64,000 bases of DNA, taken from NCBI GenBank assembly GCA_016711265.1, contig JADJTI010000001.1, forward strand, positions 682,001 through 746,000, given 5' to 3'. Below the pieces are notes generated by a model. It worked only from the letters and a program-made list of their open reading frames with translations. It searched no databases and had not been told where the DNA came from. This DNA is from Austwickia sp. (GTDB taxonomy: Bacteria; Actinomycetota; Actinomycetes; Actinomycetales; Dermatophilaceae). Within the stretch, counting starts at the first letter, position 1. Every line of letters begins with the position of its first letter. This document shows, in pieces, positions 27,222-36,537 of the stretch. The translations under genes were made by a program, and so were the position numbers.

Positions 27222-27686
27222 TCAGAGGCGACCGAATCCGCCGCTGTGACCATGTCCGCCGTGACCACGCTCGCTGGACGGTAGCTCGGTGACCTCCACC
27301 AATTCGGCGGTCAGGACCGGCAGCACGAGCAGTTGCGCGATGCGATCCCCGCGCTGCACCTGGTACACCGACCGGGCGTCCGTGTTGATCAGGTCGACCT
27401 GGATTTCGCCGCGGTATCCGGCGTCGATGGTGCCGGGGGCGTTGAGGATGGTGATCCCGTGGCGAGCGGCCAGCCCGGAACGAGGGTGGACCAGGGCGAC
27501 GTACCCGAAGGGGATGGCCACAGCGACACCGGTGGGGATCAGTGCCCGCTCCCCCGGCTCCAGCACGACCTCCGTGGCGGCGTACAGATCCAGACCCGCA
27601 TCTCCAGGGCACGCGTACCGCGGCAGCGGCAAGTCGGGATCGAGCCGGGTGATCAGGACCCGCAGGAGCGGCGCCGGGTCAGGCAA
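27222..27686 (-). CDS. dut: dUTP diphosphatase
   Basis: Hydrolyses dUTP to dUMP, keeping uracil out of DNA and supplying thymidylate synthesis. 154 residues, homotrimeric type. The five motifs are visible: PGDAGLDLYA (1), PRSGLAARHGI (2), NAPGTIDAGYRGEI (3), RGDRIAQLLV (4) and the Gly-rich tail GHGGHGHSGGFG (5). The tail is richer in Gly and His than usual. It overlaps the upstream DUF4193 gene by 8 bp. Confidence 0.94.
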   Translation of the reverse strand: MPDPAPLLRVLITRLDPDLPLPRYACPGDAGLDLYAATEVVLEPGERALIPTGVAVAIPFGYVALVHPRSGLAARHGITILNAPGTIDAGYRGEIQVDLINTDARSVYQVQRGDRIAQLLVLPVLTAELVEVTELPSSERGHGGHGHSGGFGRL

Positions 27687-27981
27687 GACACTCCCGGCAG
27701 ACCGGCTGACCGTTGATCTCCTTGGCGAGCTGACTGCGATGGTGGACCAGGAAGCAGCGGCTACAGGTGAACTCGTCGGCTTGCTTGGGAATCACCCGGA
27801 CCGAGAGCTCTTCGCCCGACAGGTCGGCGCCGGGCAGCTCGAATCCTTCGGCTTGCTCGGTTTCGTCGATATCGACGCCGGAGGAAGCCTTGTCGACACG
27901 CCGGGACTTCAGTTCCTCCAGCGAGTCTTCGCTGAGGTCGTCCTCGTCGGTCTTACGCGGGGCGTCGTAATCAGTCGCCAT
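27679..27981 (-). CDS. DUF4193 zinc-ribbon protein
   Basis: 100 residues, strongly acidic in the first 60, then a zinc-ribbon-like pair C-x2-C and C-x2-C (FTCSRCFLVHH and PVCRECLA). This matches DUF4193, found in nearly all Actinobacteria, of unknown function. Directly upstream of dut and overlapping it. Confidence 0.9.
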   Translation of the reverse strand: MATDYDAPRKTDEDDLSEDSLEELKSRRVDKASSGVDIDETEQAEGFELPGADLSGEELSVRVIPKQADEFTCSRCFLVHHRSQLAKEINGQPVCRECLA

Positions 27982-28093
27982 GGGTCTTACTCACCTTTCG
28001 CAGGCGCCTACCGCAGCGGATTGTGCCTTATGAGTGGCATCGGCGTCACATCGGGATCGACCAGCGGTACTCTCCGGGCGCCCGGCGTACAGT

Positions 28094-28972
28094 TCAGGAG
28101 GATCCCACCAGGCCGTCGAGAAGGTACACGAGGTCTCGTCGCACGCATTCGCTCCCGGCGACCAGGCGGTGCCCCCCGACGGGGTCGGAGGCCCACCCGG
28201 ACACCCGGCCACCGGCCTCGGTGACCAGTAACCAGCCCGCGGCGTAGTCCCACGGGTTCAGGCATTGCTCGTAGTAACCGTCGACGTGGCCGGCGGCGAC
28301 CGCGCACAAGTCGAGCGCCGCACTCCCGAAACGGCGGATGTCCCGGACCCTGGGCAGTACCTCCACCAGCGCCGACGCCTGCTCCCGGCGGACCTGAGGC
28401 TGATAGGAGAAGCCGGTGGCGATCAGGCTGGTACCCAGCGCCTGGGCACCGGAGATGGCCAGTTTCGTCGCCGACTTCGGCGGCGCCACCGCGCCCTCGG
28501 GGGCGCCAAGGTGCAGTTCACGCACCCACGCCCCGCCACCCCGGCGCGCGTGGTAGATCCGGGCATGGCTGGGATCGGCGACCGCGCCGGCTAACGGCGT
28601 CCACTGGCCTGGGACCCGGGGGTCACCCTCGACGGCCGCCACCGAAACCGCGTAATGGCCGAGGTCGTACAGGTAGTTGACCGTCCCGTCGATGGGGTCG
28701 ACGACCCAGGTGATCACCCCGGAGCCGATCGAGCCCGGGAGCCCGCCCTCTTCCTCGCCGTACACCCCGTCGCCCGGTCGGCGTACCGCCAGGTGGCGCC
28801 GGATCAGGGTTTCGCTGCGCCGGTCCATCGCGGTCACCGGGTCGGTGACGCTGCTCTTGGTGCTGGAGGCCAGCTCGACCGGTCGGTGGAGGCAGATCAA
28901 CTCCGCCGCCTGCGCGGCCAACTCGATCGCCAGATCCTCCAGCGCGGCGGTGTTGATGTTGTAGGCGATCAT
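28094..28972 (-). CDS. suhB: inositol monophosphatase family protein
   Basis: 292 residues. Mg-dependent phosphatase motifs: GEEEG, WVVDPIDGTVNY and NPWDYAAGWLLVTEAGG. Substrate could be inositol-1-phosphate or another sugar phosphate. The ATG at 28972 overlaps the ferrochelatase stop by 4 bp and has GGGAGG 5 nt upstream; the frame extends further but into the ferrochelatase gene. Confidence 0.9.
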   Translation of the reverse strand: MIAYNINTAALEDLAIELAAQAAELICLHRPVELASSTKSSVTDPVTAMDRRSETLIRRHLAVRRPGDGVYGEEEGGLPGSIGSGVITWVVDPIDGTVNYLYDLGHYAVSVAAVEGDPRVPGQWTPLAGAVADPSHARIYHARRGGGAWVRELHLGAPEGAVAPPKSATKLAISGAQALGTSLIATGFSYQPQVRREQASALVEVLPRVRDIRRFGSAALDLCAVAAGHVDGYYEQCLNPWDYAAGWLLVTEAGGRVSGWASDPVGGHRLVAGSECVRRDLVYLLDGLVGSS

Positions 28973-30102
28973 GAGTCCTCCCCGCAGACGGCCGGGCGGG
29001 CGTTGCGGGGATTGACGCAACACCCCACGGCGCACCGGTCCGGCAGCCGTAACCCTTCGGTGAGCTTCGAGGCGCCCTCCGGATGGGGGCGCTCCTGATG
29101 GGCCTCGCCCGCGCGAGCACGGGCCGCCCGCGCCTGGACCAGGTCGAGGAGTCCGGCGACGAACCGCGGGTGCGCGCGGACCGTCGACACCCGCCGGAAC
29201 TGCAGGCCGAGCCGCGCGGCGTCCTGGCCGGCGACGGTGTCCAGGTCGTAGACCACCTCCATGTGGTCGGACAGGAAACCCAACGGCACCACCACGACGG
29301 CGCGGATCCCCTGCTCGGCCAGCAGGGCCAGGTGGTCACTGATGTCCGGCTCCAGCCAGGGCTGGTTCGGCGGGCCGGAACGGGAGCAGTACACCACGTC
29401 GTGCCGAAGGCGGGCCCCGGTGCGTGCGGTCACCGTGGCCGTGACCTCCTGGGCCACCGCGGTGTGCCAGCGGGTGTAGGCGTGCCCCCCGTCGGCGGGC
29501 GGCCCGGACCCGGCGTCGGAGGCCAGCGGGATCGAGTGCGTCACGAACACCAGGGCGATCGCCTCGGGAGGCAGGCCCCCGCCCCCGGTGAACTCGGCGA
29601 CGCTGTCGGCAGTGAGGTCGCCCATGGTGCCCACGAAACCGGGGTGGCCGGCGTACGCGGGGATCTTGTCGAGCACTGGCCGGTCCTCTTCCGGCAGCGC
29701 AGCCAGCGCCGCGGCCAGGTCCTCCCGATACTGCCGACAGCCGGAGTACGACGGGTAGGCGCTGGTCAGAACGACGACCCCCCGTCGTACCCCCCGGTGC
29801 ACCCCCTCCTGCAGCATGGTCACCAGCGAGGGCTCCAGGTGCCGATTGCCCCAGATGACGGGTACATCGAGGTCTCGTCGGGCCAGTTCGGCGGCCAGCG
29901 CCGCCTGCAGCGCGCGGTTCTCGTCGTTGATCGGGCTGCGCCCGCCCCGGTCGGTGTAGTGCCGGCCGACCTCCGCCAGCCGGTCGTCGGGGATCCCGCG
30001 CCCGGCGGTCACGCTGCGCAGAAAGGGCACGACCTGCTCGGGTGCCTCGGGCCCGCCGAACGAGACCAGGAACACCCCCTGGTACGGCTCGAGAGTGGCC
30101 AC
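28969..30102 (-). CDS. hemH: ferrochelatase (coproporphyrin type, Fe-S)
   Basis: Inserts Fe2+ into coproporphyrin III (Actinobacteria) in heme synthesis. 377 residues from the GTG at 30102, which has AGGAGG 5-6 nt upstream; a longer frame reaches an ATG at 30141 without a ribosome site. VSFGGPEAPE is the N-terminal signature; the metal-site His is in VTHSIPLAS and the acidic partner in GFLSDHMEVVYDLD. The C-terminal CAVGCCVNPRNARPAVC holds the four Cys (with C-C) of the actinobacterial [2Fe-2S] site. Confidence 0.93.
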   Translation of the reverse strand: MATLEPYQGVFLVSFGGPEAPEQVVPFLRSVTAGRGIPDDRLAEVGRHYTDRGGRSPINDENRALQAALAAELARRDLDVPVIWGNRHLEPSLVTMLQEGVHRGVRRGVVVLTSAYPSYSGCRQYREDLAAALAALPEEDRPVLDKIPAYAGHPGFVGTMGDLTADSVAEFTGGGGLPPEAIALVFVTHSIPLASDAGSGPPADGGHAYTRWHTAVAQEVTATVTARTGARLRHDVVYCSRSGPPNQPWLEPDISDHLALLAEQGIRAVVVVPLGFLSDHMEVVYDLDTVAGQDAARLGLQFRRVSTVRAHPRFVAGLLDLVQARAARARAGEAHQERPHPEGASKLTEGLRLPDRCAVGCCVNPRNARPAVCGEDS

Positions 30103-30173
30103 CGACCCCTCCTGTCTTGCGCCGACGTCGTCAGGGAGCATTCATGGCGAGCAGCCTCGGCTGCGTCTGACTG

Positions 30174-30194
30174 CACCTCACGGTACGTGAGGTG
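30174..30194. promoter_or_regulatory. 21-bp perfect inverted repeat between hemH and sepH
   Basis: Arms CACCTCACG and CGTGAGGTG around GTA, in the 200-bp region between the divergent hemH and sepH genes. The TCACG-N3-CGTGA core is the same as at 51529-51541 upstream of the TipA-like regulator and is the form bound by several actinobacterial MerR proteins. An operator is likely; a hairpin in the sepH leader is an alternative. Confidence 0.55.
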
Positions 30195-30303
30195 TTGGAG
30201 CCGGGCCGAATCGGTGCCGAGCTGACGGCGTGCCCCAGTTCCGTGCCCGCCGGGAAAGGTGGCAGAGTCGCCCTTGGTCACCCGGTGAGACCAGGAGCGC
30301 GCC

Positions 30304-31755
30304 ATGGACGAACTACACCTGCTCGGCGTTCACGAGGACGGCGAGCACCTACTGCTGGCGTCCGCCGACGATCAGCAGCGGTTCCGCTTGCCCCTGAACG
30401 ACGCGTTGCGCGCCGCCGTGCGGTGGGAACGCAGCAACCGCGCGCCGGGCAGCCCGGCCGCGGACGGTGAGGAGCTGCGGCCCCGCGACGTTCAGGCGAT
30501 GATCCGTGCGGGGGCCACCGCGCAGGAGGCCGCCGACCGGGCGAACTGGTCGGTGGAGAAGGTCCGCCGGTACGAGGGGCCGATTCTGGCGGAGCGGGCC
30601 TACATGGCCACGGAGGCGGGCCGGGCGCACGTACGTACCCGCGGAGGGGCGGTCACGCTGGCCGATCGGGTCGCTGAGCGGCTGGCGGTCCGCGGGGTGT
30701 CGACCGAGTCCGCGACGTGGGATTCCTGGCGCGATGAGGACGGACACTGGACGGTCGAGATCCGGTTCGCCGCCGGTGGCCGGCAACGTTCGGCGTCGTG
30801 GCTGTTCAACAAGGCATCGATGAGCGTGGCGGCCCGCGATGACGAGGCCCGCTGGCTCAGCGAGGAGGAGGCCGAGCCGGAGCCGGTGGCCCAGCACGTG
30901 GCCCCCACCCGGGCCAGGGTGTACGACGTGGAGGCCGAGGGTGGTTTGCGCCCGGCCCGCCCGGAGACCCCCGTCGCCACCGGGGACGAGGTGACGCTGA
31001 TGACGGCGATGCGGGAGCGTTCGGCGGCCCGCGGCCGTCGTCGCGGTCCCCGCAAGTCACCGGCCGCGTCCCCGACGGCGTTGCCCCCGTTGGGTGAGAG
31101 CCCGCCGGTGAAGGTGCCACCCTTGGCGGAGTTGCGTTACGACCCTGACACGATGCCCCCGCCTCCGGCTGCGCATGGTGAGCCGGACAGCGACGGCATC
31201 GATGGCCGCCCCGAACCGGGGGTGCTGGCCGACCCCGAGGTCACGGAGGGCATCGTGGCCGGGTTCGATGACGACGAGCCCTCCACTTCGATCGATGAGG
31301 ATGAAGATCCGGATACCCGGCCGGCGGTGGTGTTCGAGGACGACGACGGCGAGGTGCTGGAGGCGCCGACCCCGCTGCCCCTGCGGGCGGCCGCGCCGAC
31401 CCAGGCTGGGTCGGCGGTGGCGACGCCGGAACCTGTCGCCGCGTTGCCGCCGCAATCGGTGGCCAGCGACACGGTGGACGAGCCCGAATTGCCCTTGGGC
31501 GCGGACGAGCCCGTGAACGATCCCGTGAACGATCCCGAGGACGATCCCGAGGACGATCCCGAGGACGATCCCGTGGACGAAGTCGGCGCCGTCGAATCCG
31601 GGGATGCGACCGTCGCGGGTCCGTCGGCGCAGGCCAAGGCGCGTGGCCAGCGCACGCAGCCCTCTCGGGCACCGCGCAGCCGGCGCAAGGGTCGAGCGAG
31701 CGTGCCGGCGTGGGATGACATCGTGTTCGGAGCCAAACCTGGCGCTGACGACTGA
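30304..31755 (+). CDS. sepH: SepH-type septation protein (DUF3071)
   Basis: Actinobacterial cell-division protein that binds FtsZ and promotes its assembly. 483 residues. N-terminal DUF3071 (about 1-170) contains a helix-turn-helix (GATAQEAADRANWSVEKVRRY, about 70-90, given in part) and WTVEIRFAAGGRQRSASWLF. A long acidic linker (about 190-455) includes a 12-bp tandem repeat. The conserved C-terminal peptide is RKGRASVPAWDDIVFG. The ATG has AGGAG about 8 nt upstream. Confidence 0.92.
   Translation: MDELHLLGVHEDGEHLLLASADDQQRFRLPLNDALRAAVRWERSNRAPGSPAADGEELRPRDVQAMIRAGATAQEAADRANWSVEKVRRYEGPILAERAYMATEAGRAHVRTRGGAVTLADRVAERLAVRGVSTESATWDSWRDEDGHWTVEIRFAAGGRQRSASWLFNKASMSVAARDDEARWLSEEEAEPEPVAQHVAPTRARVYDVEAEGGLRPARPETPVATGDEVTLMTAMRERSAARGRRRGPRKSPAASPTALPPLGESPPVKVPPLAELRYDPDTMPPPPAAHGEPDSDGIDGRPEPGVLADPEVTEGIVAGFDDDEPSTSIDEDEDPDTRPAVVFEDDDGEVLEAPTPLPLRAAAPTQAGSAVATPEPVAALPPQSVASDTVDEPELPLGADEPVNDPVNDPEDDPEDDPEDDPVDEVGAVESGDATVAGPSAQAKARGQRTQPSRAPRSRRKGRASVPAWDDIVFGAKPGADD
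31510..31581 (+). repeat. 12-bp tandem repeat in the sepH linker
   Basis: Six units of CCCG(A/T)(G)(G/A)ACGAT type coding PVND or PEDD blocks. Lies in the disordered acidic linker, so length variation would be tolerated. Confidence 0.85.
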
Positions 31756-31773
31756 GCCGACGAGCGAGCCCGG

Positions 31774-33045
31774 TCAGCTGCGTTCGGGTGGCTGGGTGAG
31801 CAGCGGGATGGCGGTCTCGACGTCGGTGACGGAGCCGTGCAGTCCGAGTAGCGCGAGCAGTTCTGGTCGGTCCCGCCGGGAGTCGACGACAGCGCCCGGT
31901 CCGGTCATCACGACGATGAGATCGCCGATGCGTTCGCGGACGGCGTCGCGGATGTCGCTTGGGGCGCCGTACCAGCCTGCAGCGATGGCCTGGTCGCGGG
32001 TGACGACGTGCCCGGTGCCGGCGAGCCGGGAGGTCCAGGCGGCGGCGACGTCCTGGGTGGCGCCGGGTCGGCAGTAGATCATCCTCGCGCGCGCCTCCCC
32101 GGCGATGTGTCGTGTACCTGCGACAAGTTCGGGTTCGGTGGCGAGGTCGAGGCGGTCTTCGAAGGGACAGTCGATCATGCCGTGATCGGCGGTGACGTAC
32201 AGGGCGGCGTGCGGTGGGAGGGCTGCGGCGAGTCGGCGCAGTTGGGCATCGACGGCTTCGAGTTCTTCGAGCCATTGCCAGGAGCCGCAGCCGTGGACGT
32301 GGCCGATCTTGTCGAGGTCACCCCAGTAGAGGTACACCAGGGATCGGCGTGCTGCACGCAGGGCGGTCAGGGTGGCCTCGACCCGTTCTGGCAGCGTCTT
32401 GGCGGCGACGAAGGTGCCCCCGCGTAGAGCCGAGCGGGTCAGTCCGGAGCCGTCGAAGAACCAGGGGCCGACGCGGGTGACGTGGACGCCGTCGGCGGCG
32501 GCGGCTTCGAAGACGGTGGGGTGGGGTTGCCAGGTTTCGGGGTGTGGCCCGTCTTCCCAGCTCAGCTCGTTGAAGATCACGTCACGGTCCGGGTCGAGCA
32601 CTTCGTAGCCGACGAGTCCGTGGGCGCCGGGGGGCAGTCCGGTGCCGAAGGTGCCCATGCTGGTGGCGGTGGTGGAGGGGAATCCGCAGCGCAGGCTGGT
32701 TCCGGTGGCCAGGAGGGTGCGCAGGTACGGGGCGTGGCCAGCGCGGGCGGATAGCAGTTCGTAGCCGAGTCCGTCGATGAGAACGACGACGGCCTGACGA
32801 GCGGCGGGGAAGGTGGCCTGCTCTGCGGCCACTTCGTGGGTCGTCCCGGGGAGGAGGGGTACGCCGATGCTGGCGGCGGCGCGGGGGAGGACGCTGGCAA
32901 GCCCTCCCCCGTCATACCGGAGGGTCGACGAAGCATGCAGCGCAGCGGAGTGCGAGGAGCCCGACCCATGCCCGCCCAGGGCCGACGACGCATGCAGCGC
33001 AGCGGAGTGCAGTGGGGAGGGCCGCCCCGGGTCGGGTGTGGTCAT
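31774..33045 (-). CDS. alkaline-phosphatase-superfamily protein (nucleotide pyrophosphatase/phosphodiesterase type)
   Basis: 423 residues. VVVLIDGLGYELL carries the first metal-binding Asp, GFPSTTATSMGTFGTG the nucleophile Thr, and YLYWGDLDKIGHVHG, TADHGM and TRHIAGEARARM (split) the remaining metal ligands. No signal peptide, so cytosolic. The first 40 residues contain an internal duplication (HSAALHASS twice) not part of the enzyme fold; a start inside the gene near LASVLPRAAAS cannot be excluded, as no ribosome site precedes the ATG at 33045. Forms a pair with the DUF5998 gene 4 bp upstream and converges on sepH. Confidence 0.86.
   Translation of the reverse strand: MTTPDPGRPSPLHSAALHASSALGGHGSGSSHSAALHASSTLRYDGGGLASVLPRAAASIGVPLLPGTTHEVAAEQATFPAARQAVVVLIDGLGYELLSARAGHAPYLRTLLATGTSLRCGFPSTTATSMGTFGTGLPPGAHGLVGYEVLDPDRDVIFNELSWEDGPHPETWQPHPTVFEAAAADGVHVTRVGPWFFDGSGLTRSALRGGTFVAAKTLPERVEATLTALRAARRSLVYLYWGDLDKIGHVHGCGSWQWLEELEAVDAQLRRLAAALPPHAALYVTADHGMIDCPFEDRLDLATEPELVAGTRHIAGEARARMIYCRPGATQDVAAAWTSRLAGTGHVVTRDQAIAAGWYGAPSDIRDAVRERIGDLIVVMTGPGAVVDSRRDRPELLALLGLHGSVTDVETAIPLLTQPPERS
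32925..33010 (-). repeat. partial 57-bp duplication at the start of the phosphatase gene
   Basis: Two near-identical 25-28 bp segments containing GCATGCAGCGCAGCGGAGTG (starting at 32933 and 32990), 57 bp (19 codons) apart, code HSAALHASS twice. Confidence 0.8.
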
Positions 33046-33049
33046 CCGG

Positions 33050-33649
33050 TCAACGGGCGGTGCTCATTTGCAGGGCGTGCGCGAACGCCATGGCTTGGCG
33101 TAGCGCCGCGTCGCCGTCGGCGACGGCGCTGATCCGGACGCTGATGTCGTCGGCGGTCAGAGTGCCCTCGTAGCCGTGGTCGGCGTCGCAGTTGGGGTCA
33201 CCGCAGGTAGCCGGGAGCAGGTCGACCCTGCTGACCGAGCCCCAGCCGATCGTGACGGTGACTTCATGGCCGAGGCCCCCGGGCCGGTACCGTTCGGGTT
33301 CGGCGACCACGTGGGTGAGCATGACCCCGCGGATCCCGCTCAGCGGCACGCTTTCGGTGGTGGCGGTGGCGGTGGCCACCGGGTTGCCGTCGTCGGTGTG
33401 GTCGTCGGCGTGGGCCACCAGCAACCGGGTCGGGGTCAACACCAGGACCGTCACGTGCCGACGTACCGTGTCGTGGTCGAAGGTGGTCTCCTGGTGCACC
33501 ACGTGGGAGACGACCTCGTCACCGGCCAGCGAGTTGCCGACGACGTCGCAGACCAGGGCCGGGTAGTAGCCCGCCTGTTCGATGTCGCGCGCCAGGGCGG
33601 CGGGCAGACTCAGGTCACGGGCGGACCCCGATCGGGAACTGAAACTCAT
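33050..33649 (-). CDS. DUF5998 protein
   Basis: 199 residues, soluble, with the pattern DIEQAGYYPALVCDVV, VHQETTFDHDTVRRHVTVLVLTPTRLLV (split) and a C-terminal ATCGDPNCDADHGYEG cysteine motif. This matches an actinobacterial family of unknown function usually found next to this phosphatase family, as here with a 4-bp gap. Confidence 0.85.
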   Translation of the reverse strand: MSFSSRSGSARDLSLPAALARDIEQAGYYPALVCDVVGNSLAGDEVVSHVVHQETTFDHDTVRRHVTVLVLTPTRLLVAHADDHTDDGNPVATATATTESVPLSGIRGVMLTHVVAEPERYRPGGLGHEVTVTIGWGSVSRVDLLPATCGDPNCDADHGYEGTLTADDISVRISAVADGDAALRQAMAFAHALQMSTAR

Positions 33650-33701
33650 ACCCCCATCCTGACTTATTCACCGACGCAGCGGCGACCGTCTTCACAGGCG
33701 C

Positions 33702-36437
33702 TCAGCTGAGGGCTCGCCGTCCCTTGTCGGTCCGGGCACCGGCCGGAGTCACGTTGACGATCGCTCCCAGCACGTCCACGCCCTGGGTGTGGACGTTGAC
33801 CGGGTTCAGTTCCACGCCGGCGAGTTCGGGGATCTCGTCGGCCAGGACGGACACCCGCGCGATGAGGTCTTCCAGGGGTCCGCGGGCGGCGGCCTCGTAG
33901 CGCCGGTACCCCTCCTGGAGGATTTTGGCGGTGGCCAGGTCGTCGATCATGCCGGCGACCTGCTTGTCGGTCAGCGGCGGGATGGCGTGGGAGATGTCGC
34001 CCAACATGTAGCCGGGACCGCGCATGCCGAAGCTGACCACGGGACCGAACAGCGGGTCTTCCACGGTCTTGAGGAAGGCGCCGAGGGCGGGGCGCGCCAT
34101 CGGCTGAACGGCGAGGTGCCGGGCACCGGTATCGCCGAAGGACTCGACCATCGACTGGTGAGCCTGCCTGAGCTGGTCACCGTCGTACAGGTCGTGCCGG
34201 ACGTCGCGGGCGCCGGGTAGGTTGCGCACCGAGTCGGCCAGGGTCCGCAACACCACGGGGTAGCCGAGTTGGGCAGCGTTGGCCAGTGCCTCGTCAACGG
34301 TTCGGGCGGGCAGCATGGGCCACAGGTCGATCCCGTACGTCGCGAGCAGCTCGCGCGCCTCGTCGTTGTCGAGGCGGCGTCCCTGAGGGCTGGCCTCCAG
34401 GACCCGGTCCACGATGCGCAGCGCCGCGACTCGATCCATCCCGACGGGGCGGACACGTTCGCCGTGGTCGGCGACCCGCCAGGCGGCGTACTTGGTCATC
34501 GCCGACAGCGCGCGGACACCGTCCAGCGGGGTGCTGTACACGGGAATGATGCGTCGGCGGCCGCCCACGTGTTCTCCGGAGCGGCGGACCACTTCGTCGA
34601 CCCGGTCCATGCCCAGGAACGAGGTGACGCAGGGCTTGTTGTGTCCCCAGGCGGCGTGGGTGATGGCGCGGGCCACGTCACGGTCCGAAGCACGCATCGG
34701 GGGGATGAAGCAGGTCACCACGGAGTCGACGTTCGGGTCGTTGAACGCGGCTTGGACGGCGGCCGACACGGTGTCCACGGTGGACAGGATCGGCAGCGTT
34801 TTCGGTCCTCGGGTGACGGTCAGCCCGCCGGCCTCGCAGTGGGCGGCGATGAGGGCGTTGGTGCCCGCGGAGTTGCCGACGATGGCGACTCGGTTCCCGG
34901 CGGGCAGCGGCTGGCCGATCGCCAAGCGGGCCACCGTGAGCAGGTCGTGCAGGTTTTCGGCGCGGATGACCCCGGCTTGGTCGAGCATCGCGTAGAAGGT
35001 GCTCTCGGGCAGGTGCGTGACGCGGGCGCGGTGTCCCGGCGGGACCATGCCCACGGACTTGGATTTGACCACGATGACCGGTTTACGCAGCGCCAACTGG
35101 CGGGCGATCCGGGAGAACTTGCGTGGGTTCCCGCTGGATTCCAGATACATGCCGACGACGTGGGTGTCGTCGTCGTCGATGAAAAACTGCATCATGTCGT
35201 TGCCGGAGACGTCGACGCGGTTTCCGGCCGACATGAACACCGACAGCCCGAGGTCGAGGTCCGCCGAGGCGGCCAGCAGGGCCACCCCGAGGCCGCCGCT
35301 CTGGCTGAACAGGCCGAGCGCGCCCGGCCTCGGGATCTTGCGCGCCAGGACGGCGTTGATGCGGACCTCGCGCTGATTGTTGATGAACCCGAACGAGCTC
35401 GGCCCCACGACCCGCATGCCGGCCGCGCGCGCGCGTTGCAGGAGTTCGGCCTGGCGTTCCTCACCGGCCGGCCCGGCCTCGGCGAATCCGGAGGAGAAGA
35501 CGGCGATGCCGCGCACCCCGGCCCGCGCGCAGTCGTCGACGACCTCCAGGATGCTGTCGGCGGGGACGGCGATGATCGCCAGGTCGACGGGTTCACCGAT
35601 ATCGCTGACCTTGGAGTACGCGCGGACCCCGCGAACGGTGTCGGCGCGGCGGTTGACGACGTACAGGTCTCCTTGGAAGTCGGAGTCCAGGATGTTGTCG
35701 AACACCAGGGAGCCGAGCGCGTCGGGGCGCCGACTGACACCGACGACGGCGACGGAAGCGGGCGAGAGCAGCGCGCGAATCGATTGGGCCTCGGCCCGGT
35801 GCTCGCGGGCCATTTGGACGGCCATGGAGCGGTCGGTCGGTTCGATCCGGAACTGGACGCTGATGACGCCGTCGTCGTAGTGGTGTTCCACCTCGAAGCC
35901 GGCGTCGGTGAAGACCTTCATCATCTTCTGGTTCTGCGGGAGGACGTCGGCGACGAAGCGGGTCACGCCGGACTCTCGGCCGATGGCGGCCAGGTGCTCC
36001 AGCATCACCGACCCGACACCGCGGCCGTGGTAGGCGTCGGAAATGTTGAACGCCACCTCGGCCAGGGACGGGTCGTCCAGCCGGTCGTACCGGGCGATCC
36101 CGATGATCTCGTCGCGGACGGTGGCGACCAGGGCGACCCGCTGGTCGTGGTCGACGTGGGTGAAGCGGTGCAGGTCACGGTCCGGGAGGTGCTTGATCGG
36201 CGCGAAGAAGCGCAGGTAGATGGACTCCTCGGATTGTTTGCTGTGCATCTCGACGATGCCGGCCGCGTCCTGGGGCCGGATGGGGCGCATGTGGGCGACG
36301 GAGCCGTCGCGGAGCACGACGTCCGCCTCCCAGTGAACCGGGTAGGTCACCTGGTCGGCCGGATCCTGGACGGCCTGGTCGTGGTCGGCCTGGTCCTGCT
36401 CGGCGCCCTGGGGGTCGCTGGCGTCGTCGGTGGGCAT
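33702..36437 (-). CDS. bifunctional GNAT acetyltransferase / NDP-forming acetyl-CoA synthetase-like protein
   Basis: 911 residues. GNAT domain (about 35-200; acetyl-CoA loop DAYHGRGVGSVML), CoA-binding domain (about 215-340; SPASVAVVGVSRRP), succinyl-CoA-ligase-like domains (about 350-660) and a C-terminal ATP-grasp domain (about 680-911; FGPVVSFGMRGPG, AGVELNPVNV). Actinobacterial proteins of this layout are Pat-type lysine acetyltransferases that modify acetyl-CoA synthetase and others; the synthetase part often only senses ligands. The ATG at 36437 begins the family-like N-terminus; the longer frame upstream runs into the divergent nitroreductase gene. The ribosome site is weak. Confidence 0.9.
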   Translation of the reverse strand: MPTDDASDPQGAEQDQADHDQAVQDPADQVTYPVHWEADVVLRDGSVAHMRPIRPQDAAGIVEMHSKQSEESIYLRFFAPIKHLPDRDLHRFTHVDHDQRVALVATVRDEIIGIARYDRLDDPSLAEVAFNISDAYHGRGVGSVMLEHLAAIGRESGVTRFVADVLPQNQKMMKVFTDAGFEVEHHYDDGVISVQFRIEPTDRSMAVQMAREHRAEAQSIRALLSPASVAVVGVSRRPDALGSLVFDNILDSDFQGDLYVVNRRADTVRGVRAYSKVSDIGEPVDLAIIAVPADSILEVVDDCARAGVRGIAVFSSGFAEAGPAGEERQAELLQRARAAGMRVVGPSSFGFINNQREVRINAVLARKIPRPGALGLFSQSGGLGVALLAASADLDLGLSVFMSAGNRVDVSGNDMMQFFIDDDDTHVVGMYLESSGNPRKFSRIARQLALRKPVIVVKSKSVGMVPPGHRARVTHLPESTFYAMLDQAGVIRAENLHDLLTVARLAIGQPLPAGNRVAIVGNSAGTNALIAAHCEAGGLTVTRGPKTLPILSTVDTVSAAVQAAFNDPNVDSVVTCFIPPMRASDRDVARAITHAAWGHNKPCVTSFLGMDRVDEVVRRSGEHVGGRRRIIPVYSTPLDGVRALSAMTKYAAWRVADHGERVRPVGMDRVAALRIVDRVLEASPQGRRLDNDEARELLATYGIDLWPMLPARTVDEALANAAQLGYPVVLRTLADSVRNLPGARDVRHDLYDGDQLRQAHQSMVESFGDTGARHLAVQPMARPALGAFLKTVEDPLFGPVVSFGMRGPGYMLGDISHAIPPLTDKQVAGMIDDLATAKILQEGYRRYEAAARGPLEDLIARVSVLADEIPELAGVELNPVNVHTQGVDVLGAIVNVTPAGARTDKGRRALS

Positions 36438-36537
36438 GGGCCCAGGATGGCACGGGATCCGCGGCGGCCGGGCAGGTTCACCGGCGCGCGTCGGCGTCCC
36501 GTGAGGCACGCCCGGCGGCATCCGGCACAGTGGCCTC

